From Paraburkholderia fungorum (GTDB lineage: Bacteria > Pseudomonadota > Gammaproteobacteria > Burkholderiales > Burkholderiaceae), in NCBI RefSeq assembly GCF_902833645.1, contig NZ_CADFGE010000011.1:186001-250000 (forward strand): a stretch of 64,000 nucleotides of DNA. The letters are read 5' to 3'. The notes under the pieces were generated by a model, which was given only the letters and a program-made list of their open reading frames with translations, was not told where the DNA came from and made no database searches. The position numbers and the translations under genes are program-made. Shown here piece after piece: positions 43,875-52,777 of the stretch. Every line of letters begins with the position of its first letter. Position 1 is the stretch's first letter.

Positions 43875-44957
43875 ATGCGCCGACTCGCCCTTTCGCTGCT
43901 GACCGTTTTGCTGCTCGCCGCTTGCGCCGGCGCGCCGCAGAAAACGTCGCGCGGGCCAGGTTCGTCGGTCGTGGCCACGAACGGCGCTTATCACGCGCCA
44001 CCGCCGGGCTTCCCGAATTTCGTCGACCACAGCATTGGCCGTGAAGAAATCTCCATTCAGGCAATGGGTCTTGTCGGTATTCCATACCGATGGGGCGGTA
44101 ATACGCCTGATAGTGGCTTCGATTGCAGCGGATTAGTTCGCTATGTCGTATCGCGCGCCGCTTCCGTGAATCTGCCGCGCACTACCGCCGACATGAGCGG
44201 TCGCGGCGAATCGATCGAACCGGATCAAATCGCACCGGGCGATCTGATTTTCTTCAACACGACCGGGCGGGCGCATTCGCACGTCGGTATTTATGTGGGC
44301 AAGCTGCGCTTTGTCAACGCGCCGTCGACGGGCGGCACCGTGCGGCTCGACTATCTGACCAATCCTTATTGGGCCAAACGCTTCGACGGCATTCGCCGCG
44401 TGGCGGCACCGGCTGTGACGCCTGCGCCGTTCGATACACCGAGCTATCAGGCGGCGGCGCCTCAGCCTGAACGTGTTGCGCCGGTGGCTCAGGCGGCGCC
44501 GGCTTATGCGGGCACTGCCCCGTTGGCGATGCAATCTGCGGCCGCTGTGCCGGCACCTCAGGCTGATCCATTCGAACCGCCACCGCCCGGCATGAGCGCC
44601 GCACAGATACAGGCGCGTGCCGCAGGCGCAGTGTCGCCGGTGCCGCAGCCGGCCGCGCAGGCGAGTACGTACGACGCCACAGCGAACGTAACCAGTCAGC
44701 AAACGGCAGCGGCGCGCACCCAATCGCCGGCAGTCGCAGCGCGAGCGCCGGATCCGATCGACGCCGCCGCCGATGCATTCGAGCCGCCTCCGCCGTCCGC
44801 TTCAATCGCCGCCCGCCAGGCGCGGCAGGCCCAGCAAGCCGACGGGAATGCAGAAGGTGTGCGGATCATGCGCGCTTCGACCGCATCGCGTGGCGTCCCC
44901 GCCCCCACGCAAACCACCGACGACCCGATCGCGCGCTTCGCCAACGGCAATTTCTAG
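43875..44957 (+). CDS. NlpC/P60 (C40) lipoprotein endopeptidase
   Basis: Outer-membrane-directed lipoprotein of 360 residues. The signal peptide ends in a lipobox LLAAC, with Cys17 as lipid site (N-terminus MRRLALSLLTVLLLAACAGA). The NlpC/P60 domain has the catalytic Cys84 in DSGFDCSGLVRYV, His136 in HSHVGIYVGKLRF, and the preceding GIPYRWGGNTP. Such enzymes cut D-Glu-meso-DAP links in peptidoglycan. The last ~190 residues are Ala/Pro/Gln-rich with two similar segments (DPFEPPPPGMS and DAFEPPPPSAS). The GTG two codons upstream at 43869 is also possible as start. Confidence 0.92.
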   Translation: MRRLALSLLTVLLLAACAGAPQKTSRGPGSSVVATNGAYHAPPPGFPNFVDHSIGREEISIQAMGLVGIPYRWGGNTPDSGFDCSGLVRYVVSRAASVNLPRTTADMSGRGESIEPDQIAPGDLIFFNTTGRAHSHVGIYVGKLRFVNAPSTGGTVRLDYLTNPYWAKRFDGIRRVAAPAVTPAPFDTPSYQAAAPQPERVAPVAQAAPAYAGTAPLAMQSAAAVPAPQADPFEPPPPGMSAAQIQARAAGAVSPVPQPAAQASTYDATANVTSQQTAAARTQSPAVAARAPDPIDAAADAFEPPPPSASIAARQARQAQQADGNAEGVRIMRASTASRGVPAPTQTTDDPIARFANGNF

Positions 44958-45123
44958 GAGCGCTGGCGCCGGCTAATCGTCGCTCATGACGCGGGCCTCG
45001 ATTTGTTGCTCCATGGCTCGCACCCACGACGAAGCCCAAACAGCGCACCTCAGCCCGGTCCATCCCCTCCTTGCTGCCGATCTGCTATCGTCATCGATAT
45101 TCTTCCGACAGCAGGTGATGACG

Positions 45124-45930
45124 ATGGATCTCGGGCTGAAAGACAAGGTGGTACTGATCACGGGCGGCAGCAAAGGGATCGGGTTCGCCTGCGCCCGGGC
45201 CTTCGCACTCGAGGGAGCGAAGGTGGCGATCGTTTCGCGCGACCCCGCCAATCTCGCGCGCGCTTACGAACAGTTGAAACAGGAAGGCCTGAACGTGCAT
45301 CGGACCCGCGCCGATCTGCATGAACCGCACAGCGCGGCGGACGTCGTCGAGGAAGTCAGCACGGCGGTCGGCCCGATCGATGTGCTGATCAACAGCGCCG
45401 GCGCCGCCCGCCGCTACGACCCGGAAACGCTGGACGCCGACGCGTTCCGCGCGACCATGGAAGCCAAGTATTTCCCGTACATCTACCCTCAGCAGGAAGT
45501 ACTGCGGCGCATGGCCGAGCGCGTCAAGGCGGGCGACGGTGCCGCACCCGGCACGATCGTCAACATCATCGGCATGGGCGGCAAGATCGCGAGCGACATC
45601 CATATCGCCGGGGGTGCCGCGAATGCCGCGCTGATGCTCGCCACCGTCGGCCTCGCCCACTACTACGCGCGCTACGGCATCCGCATCAACGCAATCAATC
45701 CGGGCTCGACGCTGACCGAGCGCGTCGAGGAAGCCGTCAAACTCGAAGCGTCGCAGCAAGGCATCGAAAGCGCGGAGGCGTTAGCGCGCGGGCAGGCTAA
45801 AGTGCCGCTCGGCCGTTATGCAAAACCGGAAGAAATCGCTGATGTCGCGCTGTTTCTGGCGAGCCGCCGCGCGAGCTATGTAACGGGCGCAATCGTCCCG
45901 ATGGATGGAGGTAGCGCGCCGTTGATCTGA
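45124..45930 (+). CDS. Divergent SDR family oxidoreductase
   Basis: Short-chain dehydrogenase/reductase fold of 268 residues from MDLGLKDKVVLITGGSKGIG. The nucleotide motif TGGSKGIG and NSAG (in VLINSAGAARR) are intact. The catalytic YxxxK is not seen: the segment reads ASDIHIAGGAANAALM, with His160 and Asn167 at the places where Tyr and Lys would be expected. The C-terminus (YVTGAIVPMDGGSAPLI) is normal. It may be an SDR with altered chemistry or a non-catalytic member. The Met at 45118 could also be the start. Confidence 0.85.
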   Translation: MDLGLKDKVVLITGGSKGIGFACARAFALEGAKVAIVSRDPANLARAYEQLKQEGLNVHRTRADLHEPHSAADVVEEVSTAVGPIDVLINSAGAARRYDPETLDADAFRATMEAKYFPYIYPQQEVLRRMAERVKAGDGAAPGTIVNIIGMGGKIASDIHIAGGAANAALMLATVGLAHYYARYGIRINAINPGSTLTERVEEAVKLEASQQGIESAEALARGQAKVPLGRYAKPEEIADVALFLASRRASYVTGAIVPMDGGSAPLI

Positions 45931-46002
45931 GCGATGCGCTTTGTCGACAGCTTTAGTTGCTTTGCCGCGCGCGGGCAGCCTCGCCGTCCGCGCGCCGCCT
46001 GC

Positions 46003-47013
46003 TTACAGGAACCGGTGGCCGAGCCACCAGGCAGCTGCGGAGAGCGCCGCCGAGGCTGGAATCGTCAGAATCCAGGCCCAGACGATGTTGCCGGCCACAC
46101 CCCAGCGCACCGCGCTCAACTTCTGCGTGGCGCCCACCCCGACGATCGCGCCGGTAATCGTGTGCGTGGTGGACACCGGAATGCCGAGCCACGAAGCGGT
46201 AAACAGCGTAATCGCCCCACCCGTCTCGGCGCAAAAACCGCCGACCGGCTTCAGCTTGGTGATCTTCTGACCCATCGTGCGAACGATCCGCCAGCCGCCG
46301 AACAACGTGCCGACACCCATCGACAGATAGCAGCCGCCGATTACCCACAGCGGCGGAGCGTCCGCGATCGATGAGGCATAGCCTGTCGCGATCAGCAGCA
46401 TCCAGATGATGCCGATGGTTTTCTGCGCGTCGTTACCGCCGTGACCCAGGCTGTACAAACCCGCGGAGACCAGTTGCAGACGCCGGAAACGCCGGTCGAC
46501 CTTGCTCGGTGGCGTGCGGAAATAGATCCACGACACCGCCAGCATGAAGAACGAACCGAGTATGAAACCGAGCAGCGGGGAGATGAAAATGAAGGCAACC
46601 GTCTTCATCAAGCCGTCGATATTGAGCGACCCCCAGCCCGACTTGGCCAGCGCCGCGCCCACCAGGCCGCCGATCAGTGCATGCGACGAACTGGATGGAA
46701 TGCCGTAATGCCACGTGATGATGTTCCAGCCGATCGCCCCGACCAGCGCACCAAAAATGACGTAATGATCGACGATATCCGGATCGATCGTGCCCTTGCC
46801 GACCGTCTGCGCCACTTTCAGGTGGAACACAAAATACGCGATGACGTTGAAAGCCGCCGCGAAGGCCACCGCCTGTTGCGGCTTCAGTACGCCGGTCGAC
46901 ACGACCGTGGCGATCGAATTCGCCGCGTCGTGAAAGCCGTTCATGAAGTCGAAAATCAGCGCGACGGCAACCAGGCCGGCGACGACCCAGATAGCGAGTT
47001 GTATCGATTGCAT
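46003..47013 (-). CDS. pit: Inorganic phosphate transporter, Pit family
   Basis: Membrane protein of 336 residues with about ten helices. The two PiT signature repeats are IFDFMNGFHDAANSIATVVS and, in the second half, SLGHGGNDAQKTIGIIWMLL; GGFCAETGGAITLFTASWLG and ISFT-like PVSTTHTITGAIVG follow. It imports metal-phosphate with protons at low affinity. Its ATG overlaps the stop of the DUF47 gene by one base (TAATG), so the two are coupled. Confidence 0.97.
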   Translation of the reverse strand: MQSIQLAIWVVAGLVAVALIFDFMNGFHDAANSIATVVSTGVLKPQQAVAFAAAFNVIAYFVFHLKVAQTVGKGTIDPDIVDHYVIFGALVGAIGWNIITWHYGIPSSSSHALIGGLVGAALAKSGWGSLNIDGLMKTVAFIFISPLLGFILGSFFMLAVSWIYFRTPPSKVDRRFRRLQLVSAGLYSLGHGGNDAQKTIGIIWMLLIATGYASSIADAPPLWVIGGCYLSMGVGTLFGGWRIVRTMGQKITKLKPVGGFCAETGGAITLFTASWLGIPVSTTHTITGAIVGVGATQKLSAVRWGVAGNIVWAWILTIPASAALSAAAWWLGHRFL

Positions 47014-47639
47014 TATGCGTTTTCCAGCACGATGCCTTCGATGATGTTCGCCACGTCCTCACACTTGTCGGTGATCGTTTCGAGCAATTCGTAAATCGCC
47101 TTCAGCTTGATGAGCGTCTTGACGTTGTCTTCTTCGCGGAAAAGTTTCGACATGGCCGAGCGCAGCACGCGGTCGGCTTCCGATTCCAAACGGTCGATGT
47201 CCTCGCACGCCTTCAGAATCTGGCTCGCCTGCTTCATGTCCGACAGCAGGCTGACAGCGAACTGCACGCGCTCCGAGGTGGCCGTGCAGATGTGCGCCAA
47301 CTGGCTCGCCTCGGAAGTCACTGCCTGCACGTCGTACAGCGAGATAGCGGTGGCGACGTCCTCCATCAGGTCGAGGATGTCGTCCATCGTGGTGATCAGC
47401 TTGTGGATTTCGTCGCGGTCGAGCGGCGTAATGAAAGTCTTGTGCAGCAGGTCGATCGCTTCGTGCGTGAGCTTGTCAGCGGCCTTTTCCGCCTTCTGCA
47501 CATTCTGCTTATGAGTCTCGGCGTCCTGCAGGTTGTCGATCAGCAGCTCGAGTTCGCGGCTTGCCGAGACGATGCACGTTGCGTGTGCATTGAAAATTTC
47601 AAAGAACTTGCCCTCGGTGGGCATGAATCGACCGAACAT
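47013..47639 (-). CDS. DUF47 (PhoU-like) Pit accessory protein
   Basis: PhoU-fold, all-helical protein of 208 residues (MFGRFMPTEGKFFEIFNAHA; DREEIHKLITTMDDILDLME type motif as DRDEIHKLITTMDDILDLME). It is the usual partner of Pit genes and is believed to modulate the transporter, for example in polyphosphate metabolism. One-base overlap with pit shows translational coupling. Confidence 0.95.
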   Translation of the reverse strand: MFGRFMPTEGKFFEIFNAHATCIVSASRELELLIDNLQDAETHKQNVQKAEKAADKLTHEAIDLLHKTFITPLDRDEIHKLITTMDDILDLMEDVATAISLYDVQAVTSEASQLAHICTATSERVQFAVSLLSDMKQASQILKACEDIDRLESEADRVLRSAMSKLFREEDNVKTLIKLKAIYELLETITDKCEDVANIIEGIVLENA

Positions 47640-47755
47640 TGGGATCCTGGAAATGGGTCACATTATGGCTGACATAAAACCGCCACATTGTACCGTTCCA
47701 GGATCGATGCCGCACTTTTGAAAGCGTCGTTACAACAGGCCGGACAGTTAGCCCT

Positions 47756-49141
47756 TTACTCGCTGTAAAAATTCTGCGCGCCGGCAAAATTATCGAACTT
47801 CGTGAATTGGCCGTGGAATGTGAGCCGAACAGGCCCGATCGGACCATTCCGCTGCTTACCAATGATGATCTCCGCAGTGCCCTTGTCCGGACTGTCCGGG
47901 TTGTACACCTCGTCGCGATAGATGAACAGAATCACGTCCGCGTCCTGTTCGATAGCGCCGGACTCCCGCAAGTCGGACATGATCGGCCGCTTGTTCGGGC
48001 GCTGTTCGAGACCACGGTTAAGCTGTGACAACGCGATCACCGGTACGTCCAGTTCCTTCGCGAGACTCTTCAGCGAACGTGAGATTTCCGAAATTTCGGT
48101 CGCGCGGTTTTCGCCCGACGACGAACCGCTCATCAGTTGCAAATAGTCGATGATGATGAGGCCAAGCTTGCCGCACTGACGCGACAGCCGACGCGCGCGC
48201 GAGCGCAATTCCATCGGATTCAAGCCGCCAGTTTCGTCGATGAAAATCTGCGCCTCGCTCATTTTCTGCACCGCGTGCGTGAGCTTCGGCCAATCCTCGT
48301 CCGTCAGACGCCCCGTGCGCATGCGGTGCTGGTCGAGCCGGCCGACCGACCCCAGCATACGCATGGTGAGTTGCGAGCCCGGCATTTCCATCGAGAACAC
48401 GGCCACCGGCAAACCATACTCGACCGCCACGTATTCGCCGATGTTCATCGAAAACGCCGTTTTACCCATCGACGGGCGGCCCGCCACGATGATCAGCTCA
48501 CCGCCGTGCATACCGGAGGTCATGCGATCCAGATCGACGAAGCCGGTCGGCGTACCGGTCACGTCGCTCGGATTGGCGGTGTGATACAGCGTATCGATCC
48601 GCTCGACCACCTCGGTCAGGAGGGGGCCGATTTCCAGGAAACCCTGCGTGCCACGCGCGCCGTCTTCAGCGATCGAAAACACCTTCGACTCGGCCTCGTC
48701 CAGCAACTGGCGGACTTCCTTACCTTGCGGATTAAACGCGTCGGCGGAAATCTCGTCGGCGACGGACACGAGGCGGCGCAATACCGCGCGATCGCGCACG
48801 ATTTCCGCATAGCGGCGGATATTGGCGGCGCTCGGCGTGTTCTGCGCCAGCGCGTTCAGATACGCAAGACCACCGACCTCTTCCGCCTTGCCCGAGGTGC
48901 CGAGCGCCTCGTACACGGTAATCACGTCGGCCGGACGCGTCGCCGCGATCAGCTTGCCGATGTGCTCGAAGATGATACGGTGGTCGTATCGGTAAAAATC
49001 GCTTTGCGACAGGAAGTCGGCGATGCGGTCCCATGCCGCGTTGTCAAGCAGCAGGCCGCCCAGCACCGACTGCTCGGCTTCGATCGAATGCGGCGGGACT
49101 TTCAGCGACTCGATTTGGGGATCTTTGGACGGTGCGTTCAT
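47756..49141 (-). CDS. dnaB: Replicative DNA helicase DnaB
   Basis: Hexameric 5'-3' helicase of 461 residues. N-domain (PPHSIEAEQSVLGGLLLDNA), linker, and RecA-like domain with Walker A GRPSMGKTAFSMN, VAVFSMEMPGSQLTMRM, and LGLIIIDYLQLMSG (Walker B). The Arg finger region and the C-terminal NGPIGPVRLTFHGQFTKFDN are normal. No intein. It lies after the rplI terminator on the minus strand and has its own short upstream region of about 75 bases. Confidence 0.99.
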   Translation of the reverse strand: MNAPSKDPQIESLKVPPHSIEAEQSVLGGLLLDNAAWDRIADFLSQSDFYRYDHRIIFEHIGKLIAATRPADVITVYEALGTSGKAEEVGGLAYLNALAQNTPSAANIRRYAEIVRDRAVLRRLVSVADEISADAFNPQGKEVRQLLDEAESKVFSIAEDGARGTQGFLEIGPLLTEVVERIDTLYHTANPSDVTGTPTGFVDLDRMTSGMHGGELIIVAGRPSMGKTAFSMNIGEYVAVEYGLPVAVFSMEMPGSQLTMRMLGSVGRLDQHRMRTGRLTDEDWPKLTHAVQKMSEAQIFIDETGGLNPMELRSRARRLSRQCGKLGLIIIDYLQLMSGSSSGENRATEISEISRSLKSLAKELDVPVIALSQLNRGLEQRPNKRPIMSDLRESGAIEQDADVILFIYRDEVYNPDSPDKGTAEIIIGKQRNGPIGPVRLTFHGQFTKFDNFAGAQNFYSE

Positions 49142-49214
49142 GGAGAGGAATTATCGGGGTAAATGCGCGCGGAGGGAAATCAAAAACCGATACTTCGATA
49201 CATGGAAAACGAGC

Positions 49215-49255
49215 AATAAAAAAGGCAGGGGCCGGTCACCCGGCCCCTGCCTTTT
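49215..49255 (-). terminator. Intrinsic terminator of the rpsF-priB-rpsR-rplI operon
   Basis: On the minus strand a 16-bp stem (AAAAGGCAGGGGCCGG with its complement) around a GTGA loop runs into TTTTTTATT. It ends the ribosomal operon and keeps it apart from dnaB. Confidence 0.92.
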
Positions 49256-49288
49256 GCCAGAAACGTCCTGGCAGATACGGCTAAATGC

Positions 49289-49741
49289 TTAGACGTGTTC
49301 GCCGATCACAGCGACCGTCACATCGACGAGAACGTCGGTGTGCAGCGAGATCTGAACAGCGTGCTCGCCAACCAGCTTCAGCGGGCCTTCCGGCAGACGC
49401 ACTTGCGCCTTTTCCACTGCGAAGCCTTGTTTGACCAAAGCGTCAGCGATGTCGGCGTTCGTCACCGAGCCGAACAGACGACCGTCAACGCCGGCCTTCT
49501 GATTGATCTGAACCGTCGAGCCTGCCAGCTTTTCGCCTTGAGCTTGAGCGGCAGCCAGCTTTTCAGCGGCGATCTTTTCGAGTTCAGCGCGGCGAACTTC
49601 GAATTCAGCCAAAGCTTCCTTCGTTGCACGGCGAGCTTGCTTGTTCGGGATCAGGAAGTTACGTGCGTAACCGTCCTTGACCTTCACGATATCGCCCAGG
49701 TTACCCAGATTGACGACTTTTTCCAGAAGAATGATTTGCAT
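49289..49741 (-). CDS. rplI: 50S ribosomal protein L9
   Basis: L9 of 150 residues with the N-terminal signature MQIILLEKVVNLGNLGDIVK, the long connecting helix (EALAEFEVRRAELEKIAAEK) and the C-domain QINQKAGVDGRLFGSVTNAD. It is the last gene of the rpsF operon, 27 bases after rpsR. Confidence 0.99.
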   Translation of the reverse strand: MQIILLEKVVNLGNLGDIVKVKDGYARNFLIPNKQARRATKEALAEFEVRRAELEKIAAEKLAAAQAQGEKLAGSTVQINQKAGVDGRLFGSVTNADIADALVKQGFAVEKAQVRLPEGPLKLVGEHAVQISLHTDVLVDVTVAVIGEHV

Positions 49742-49768
49742 TCGGATGCTCCTTATCGCGTCGTCGGG

Positions 49769-50044
49769 TTAGGCCTTGTGCTGGTCGGTGTACGGCACCA
49801 GCGCGAGGAAACGTGCGCGCTTGATTGCCGTATCCAGCTGGCGTTGATAGTGCGACTTCGTACCCGTGAGACGCGCCGGCGTGATCTTGCCGTTTTCGCC
49901 GATGAAGTCCTTCAGCGTTTCGAGGTCCTTGTAGTCGATGTGATCGACGCCAGCGGCCGTGAAACGGCAGAACTTCTTGCGCTTGAAGAGCGGATTTTGT
50001 TGCTGACGACGCTTGTCGAATTTCTTACCAGTCGGGCGGGGCAT
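49769..50044 (-). CDS. rpsR: 30S ribosomal protein S18
   Basis: S18 of 91 residues. FKRKKFCRFTAAGVDHIDYK and the AKGKITPARLTGT-like NGKITPARLTGTKSHYQRQL are diagnostic. It binds S6 and 16S RNA. It starts two bases after priB, within the conserved rpsF-priB-rpsR-rplI order. Confidence 0.99.
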   Translation of the reverse strand: MPRPTGKKFDKRRQQQNPLFKRKKFCRFTAAGVDHIDYKDLETLKDFIGENGKITPARLTGTKSHYQRQLDTAIKRARFLALVPYTDQHKA

Positions 50045-50046
50045 GT

Positions 50047-50346
50047 TCAGTCCTTTCCAATGTCCTGCAATTCTGTGATGTGAAATACCAGTGTTCTTGC
50101 GTTGCGGTGCTTTTTTGCCAGAAAGCCTGTGAAGAGCGTTTCCACGCCCATCTGACAGCCTTCGAGCTTACCGCTCGCCTCACCTGCGGCTACCGCCTGC
50201 ATGGTCAGTTCGACTTGCCGGGCAATGCCGGCTTCGACGACTTCCGTGCGGTGGTGCAACGTGCAGCCTGCAATCGGAACGCCGGCGGGGGTATACCGCA
50301 CCGGTTCGCGTTCGACGACGCTGGCCGTAAGTTGCAGCCGATTCAT
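50047..50346 (-). CDS. priB: Primosomal replication protein N
   Basis: OB-fold single-strand DNA-binding protein of 99 residues (RLQLTASVVEREPVRYTPAG; VPIAGCTLHHRTEVVEAGIA), part of the PriA-dependent replication restart path. Its place between rpsF and rpsR is typical of beta- and gammaproteobacteria. The gap to rpsF is 51 bases. Confidence 0.97.
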   Translation of the reverse strand: MNRLQLTASVVEREPVRYTPAGVPIAGCTLHHRTEVVEAGIARQVELTMQAVAAGEASGKLEGCQMGVETLFTGFLAKKHRNARTLVFHITELQDIGKD

Positions 50347-50397
50347 GTAACCTTTGGCGAGAGCGACGCTTTCGTCTGGTAGCTTAAATAGTGTGTC

Positions 50398-50772
50398 TTA
50401 AGCCTGCGCTTCGGACGGTTGCGTAGCAGCCGACTTCTTGGCTTCTTCGCGCTGCACTTCCTTCATCATCGGCGACGGGCCGGTTTCGGCCTTCTTCATC
50501 TTGACGATCAGGTGACGCAGAACCGCGTCATTGAACTTGAATGCGTGTTCCAGCTCGTCGAGCGTGGTCTGGTCGCATTCGATGTTCATGCAGACGTAGT
50601 GAGCCTTCGCGAGTTTCTCGATCATGTAGGCCAGTTGGCGACGGCCCCAGTCTTCGATACGGTGGATCTGGCCACCGTGCGAGGTGATCGTGGACTTGTA
50701 ACGCTCGATCATTGCGGGCACTTGCTCGCTTTGATCCGGGTGCACGATAAATACGATTTCGTAATGACGCAT
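50398..50772 (-). CDS. rpsF: 30S ribosomal protein S6
   Basis: S6 of 124 residues from MRHYEIVFIVHPDQSEQVPA, with LAYMIEKLAKAHYVCMNIEC and RHLIVKMKKAETGPSPMMKE. AAGGAG precedes the ATG at 50772; the extra open codons up to 50835 are leader. The C-terminal tail is Ala/Glu/Lys-rich. It opens the operon driven by the promoter at 50838-50866. Confidence 0.99.
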   Translation of the reverse strand: MRHYEIVFIVHPDQSEQVPAMIERYKSTITSHGGQIHRIEDWGRRQLAYMIEKLAKAHYVCMNIECDQTTLDELEHAFKFNDAVLRHLIVKMKKAETGPSPMMKEVQREEAKKSAATQPSEAQA

Positions 50773-50837
50773 ATTCACTCCTTGTGGATTAAAGCCACCC
50801 GGGCGTCGGAACCGGTGCGGCAAGTGAGAAGCCAAAG

Positions 50838-50866
50838 AGTGTAACCCGATTAGGGCCGGGTTGCAA
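50838..50866 (-). promoter_or_regulatory. Sigma-70 promoter of the rpsF operon
   Basis: On the minus strand TTGCAA (50861-50866) and TACACT (50838-50843) are 17 bp apart, upstream of a leader of about 60 nt to rpsF. The spacer has an inverted repeat AACCCG/CGGGTT, perhaps a regulatory site. Confidence 0.75.
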
Positions 50867-50915
50867 GATATCCCGTTAATCCGGCGCGTGAATCGGGTGT
50901 GTTTTCAAGGGTTTA

Positions 50916-50943
50916 GGGCTAGGCGGACCGACCGCCCTAGCCC
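50916..50943 (-). terminator. Probable hairpin terminator after the anti-sigma gene
   Basis: GGGCTAGGCGG pairs with CCGCCCTAGCCC (one bulged base) around ACCGA. No strong T-run follows, so efficiency is uncertain. It separates the sigma/anti-sigma genes from the rpsF promoter. Confidence 0.5.
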
Positions 50944-50990
50944 ATACACGCCCGGCAAGTTCGCCACCGGATGGCCCCCGAGAAACCCGC

Positions 50991-51914
50991 TCAGCCTCCC
51001 TCGGTCTGCTCGCTGCCGCCCGCCAGACGGGCTTTCAGCGCCGCTTCGAGGCCGCCGAGCGCATCCGGCGCGGCGTCGGTCACGGCCCACCAGGTCATCC
51101 CCTGCGCGTTCCAGTGCGCGAGCGAGTAACCCTCGCGGGTCTGCGTCATCGCAGCGCCAGCGGCCGCTGAGCGTGCCTCCGGAAACACGTAGACGTCGAT
51201 GACGTGCTTCTGATACCGGTACACCAACACCGCCACCCGCTGATGCCCGATGTAATCCAGCCGGCCGCCTTCGAGCGGAAAACCGTTCGCCGCGAGATCC
51301 TCGACCGGTGGCGAATAATCGATCCGGCCGTTGAACCACGGCTTGACCGTGTGCCGATCAGTCGAAATGACGTCGATGTCGTGACCGGACATTTGCGCCC
51401 GCACATGGCTTTCGACCAGTTCATCGGCGAACAGGCCGGCTTGCGCGGGACGCTGCAGGTTCATCGTCACACCCACGGCCACCGCGCCGAGCGCGACCAC
51501 CAGCGCGACGAGCCAACCCTGTCCGATCGTCGCGCCCGTGCCTGCGCCCCCGCCAGATAGCCCCAGCGTGCCTTGCGGACGCCACCAGCCGTTCAGCCAG
51601 GCACGCAGTCCGCCGCGCTTCGCCTTGGGCCGCGACTGAGACTCCGGCTGCTGAGTGCTCCGAGGGGTTTCAAGCGGTCCGTCGGACACGGTGTCGGCAG
51701 CCGGCAGTGCCGCAAGAATCCGCGCCCGCAGGGCATCCGGCGCCCGGTGATAAGGCTGCGCGCGCAGCGACTTGCTCAGCGCGTGCAGGTTTTCGCTTTC
51801 GCGCCGGCAAGCGTCGCACGTCTCGATATGCTGCTGGATGCGTTGGGCGTCCGGCGCGGACAATTCGTGGTCGGCGTTCGCATCGAGGAGCGGCCGCGCT
51901 TCGTTACAGTCCAT
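50991..51914 (-). CDS. Transmembrane anti-sigma factor (zf-HC2)
   Basis: Membrane protein of 307 residues starting at MDCNEARPLLDANADHELSA. The cytoplasmic ZAS domain has HIETCDACRRE (His-x3-Cys-x2-Cys). A Pro/Gln-rich linker, one membrane helix (GWLVALVVALGAVAVGVTMN) and a periplasmic domain of about 140 residues follow. It is expected to hold the ECF sigma factor encoded just upstream, with 11-base overlap, until an envelope signal frees it. Confidence 0.92.
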   Translation of the reverse strand: MDCNEARPLLDANADHELSAPDAQRIQQHIETCDACRRESENLHALSKSLRAQPYHRAPDALRARILAALPAADTVSDGPLETPRSTQQPESQSRPKAKRGGLRAWLNGWWRPQGTLGLSGGGAGTGATIGQGWLVALVVALGAVAVGVTMNLQRPAQAGLFADELVESHVRAQMSGHDIDVISTDRHTVKPWFNGRIDYSPPVEDLAANGFPLEGGRLDYIGHQRVAVLVYRYQKHVIDVYVFPEARSAAAGAAMTQTREGYSLAHWNAQGMTWWAVTDAAPDALGGLEAALKARLAGGSEQTEGG

Positions 51915-52704
51915 CTGGCGTCTCCTGAGCGAGGCCGGCGGCACTTGCGCCGGGGTTGTTGGACGGACGGCCGTTGGCGGCTGCCCGCAGGGGTGTGACC
52001 GAAGCCGTGGGTGTCGTGCATGCGCCCGGCATCGTGGCGCGTGGCGAACCGCCTCCTCCTTGCATTTCGCCCAGAAGCGCGGCCAGCTTGCGCCTGCCGC
52101 GCGCGAGCCGCGACATCACGGTGCCGATCGGCACATCGGCCACCATCGCGATCTCGCGATAACCCATTTCTTCAAGCTCCCGCAGGATCAGCACCTCGCG
52201 GTACTCCACCGGCAACTTCGCGAGTGCGTCGTGCACCAGCCTCGTATCCTCGTCGCGGATCAGGAGCGTCTGCGGATCCGCGCCACCCGTGCTCCAGCCG
52301 TCGAAGGTCGCGTCGTCCATGGTGTCGTCGAACTCGACCATTTCATGCGAGGACGCGCGCCGCCGCCACTCCGTGTACCAGGTGCGGCGCACGATCGCGA
52401 GCAGCCACGGCCGCGCCGAATCGCCACGGAAGGTGTCGAAAAAACGGAACGCGCGCATAAACGCTTCCTGCACGACGTCGTCGGCGTCGTTGGTGTTGCC
52501 GCACAACCAGCGCGCAAGGTTGTATGCGGCGTCGAGGTGCGGCAAAGCCAGCTGCTGAAAGCGGCGGCTCCTTGCTGCATCGGCGTCGGCATTGACGTGC
52601 GCGCGGGCGGCGTCGGAATCGGTTTGGACCACCTGGGCCCTCCAGGGCATTGCGGCTAGGCTGTGTGACTCGTTTTCACTCGCATTCACTCGCTCATCAC
52701 GCAT
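51904..52704 (-). CDS. ECF (extracytoplasmic function) sigma factor
   Basis: RpoE-like sigma factor, up to 266 residues. Region 2 has LDAAYNLARWLCGNTNDADD, VVQEAFMRAFRFFDTFRGDS and WLLAIVRRTWYTEWRRR; region 4 has LPVEYREVLILRELEEMGYR and EIAMVADVPIGTVMSRLARG. About 45 extra residues follow region 4 (GGGGSPRATMPGAC on), overlapping the anti-sigma start. The ATG at 52704 has a poor ribosome site; Met19 (52650) is an alternative. Target promoters are not visible. Confidence 0.93.
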   Translation of the reverse strand: MRDERVNASENESHSLAAMPWRAQVVQTDSDAARAHVNADADAARSRRFQQLALPHLDAAYNLARWLCGNTNDADDVVQEAFMRAFRFFDTFRGDSARPWLLAIVRRTWYTEWRRRASSHEMVEFDDTMDDATFDGWSTGGADPQTLLIRDEDTRLVHDALAKLPVEYREVLILRELEEMGYREIAMVADVPIGTVMSRLARGRRKLAALLGEMQGGGGSPRATMPGACTTPTASVTPLRAAANGRPSNNPGASAAGLAQETPDGL

Positions 52705-52777
52705 AACCGGTCACACGCCGAGTTTATTCCCGCCTCCCCCCTGCATTCGACTATTTAAATGCGCAGGGCTCGCAGGG

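Noticed and set aside
47640..47755. Possible Pho box upstream of the DUF47-pit genes
   Set aside because: ATGTCAG and ATGTGAC are seen on the minus strand, but spacing and match to the 7-4-7 consensus are poor.
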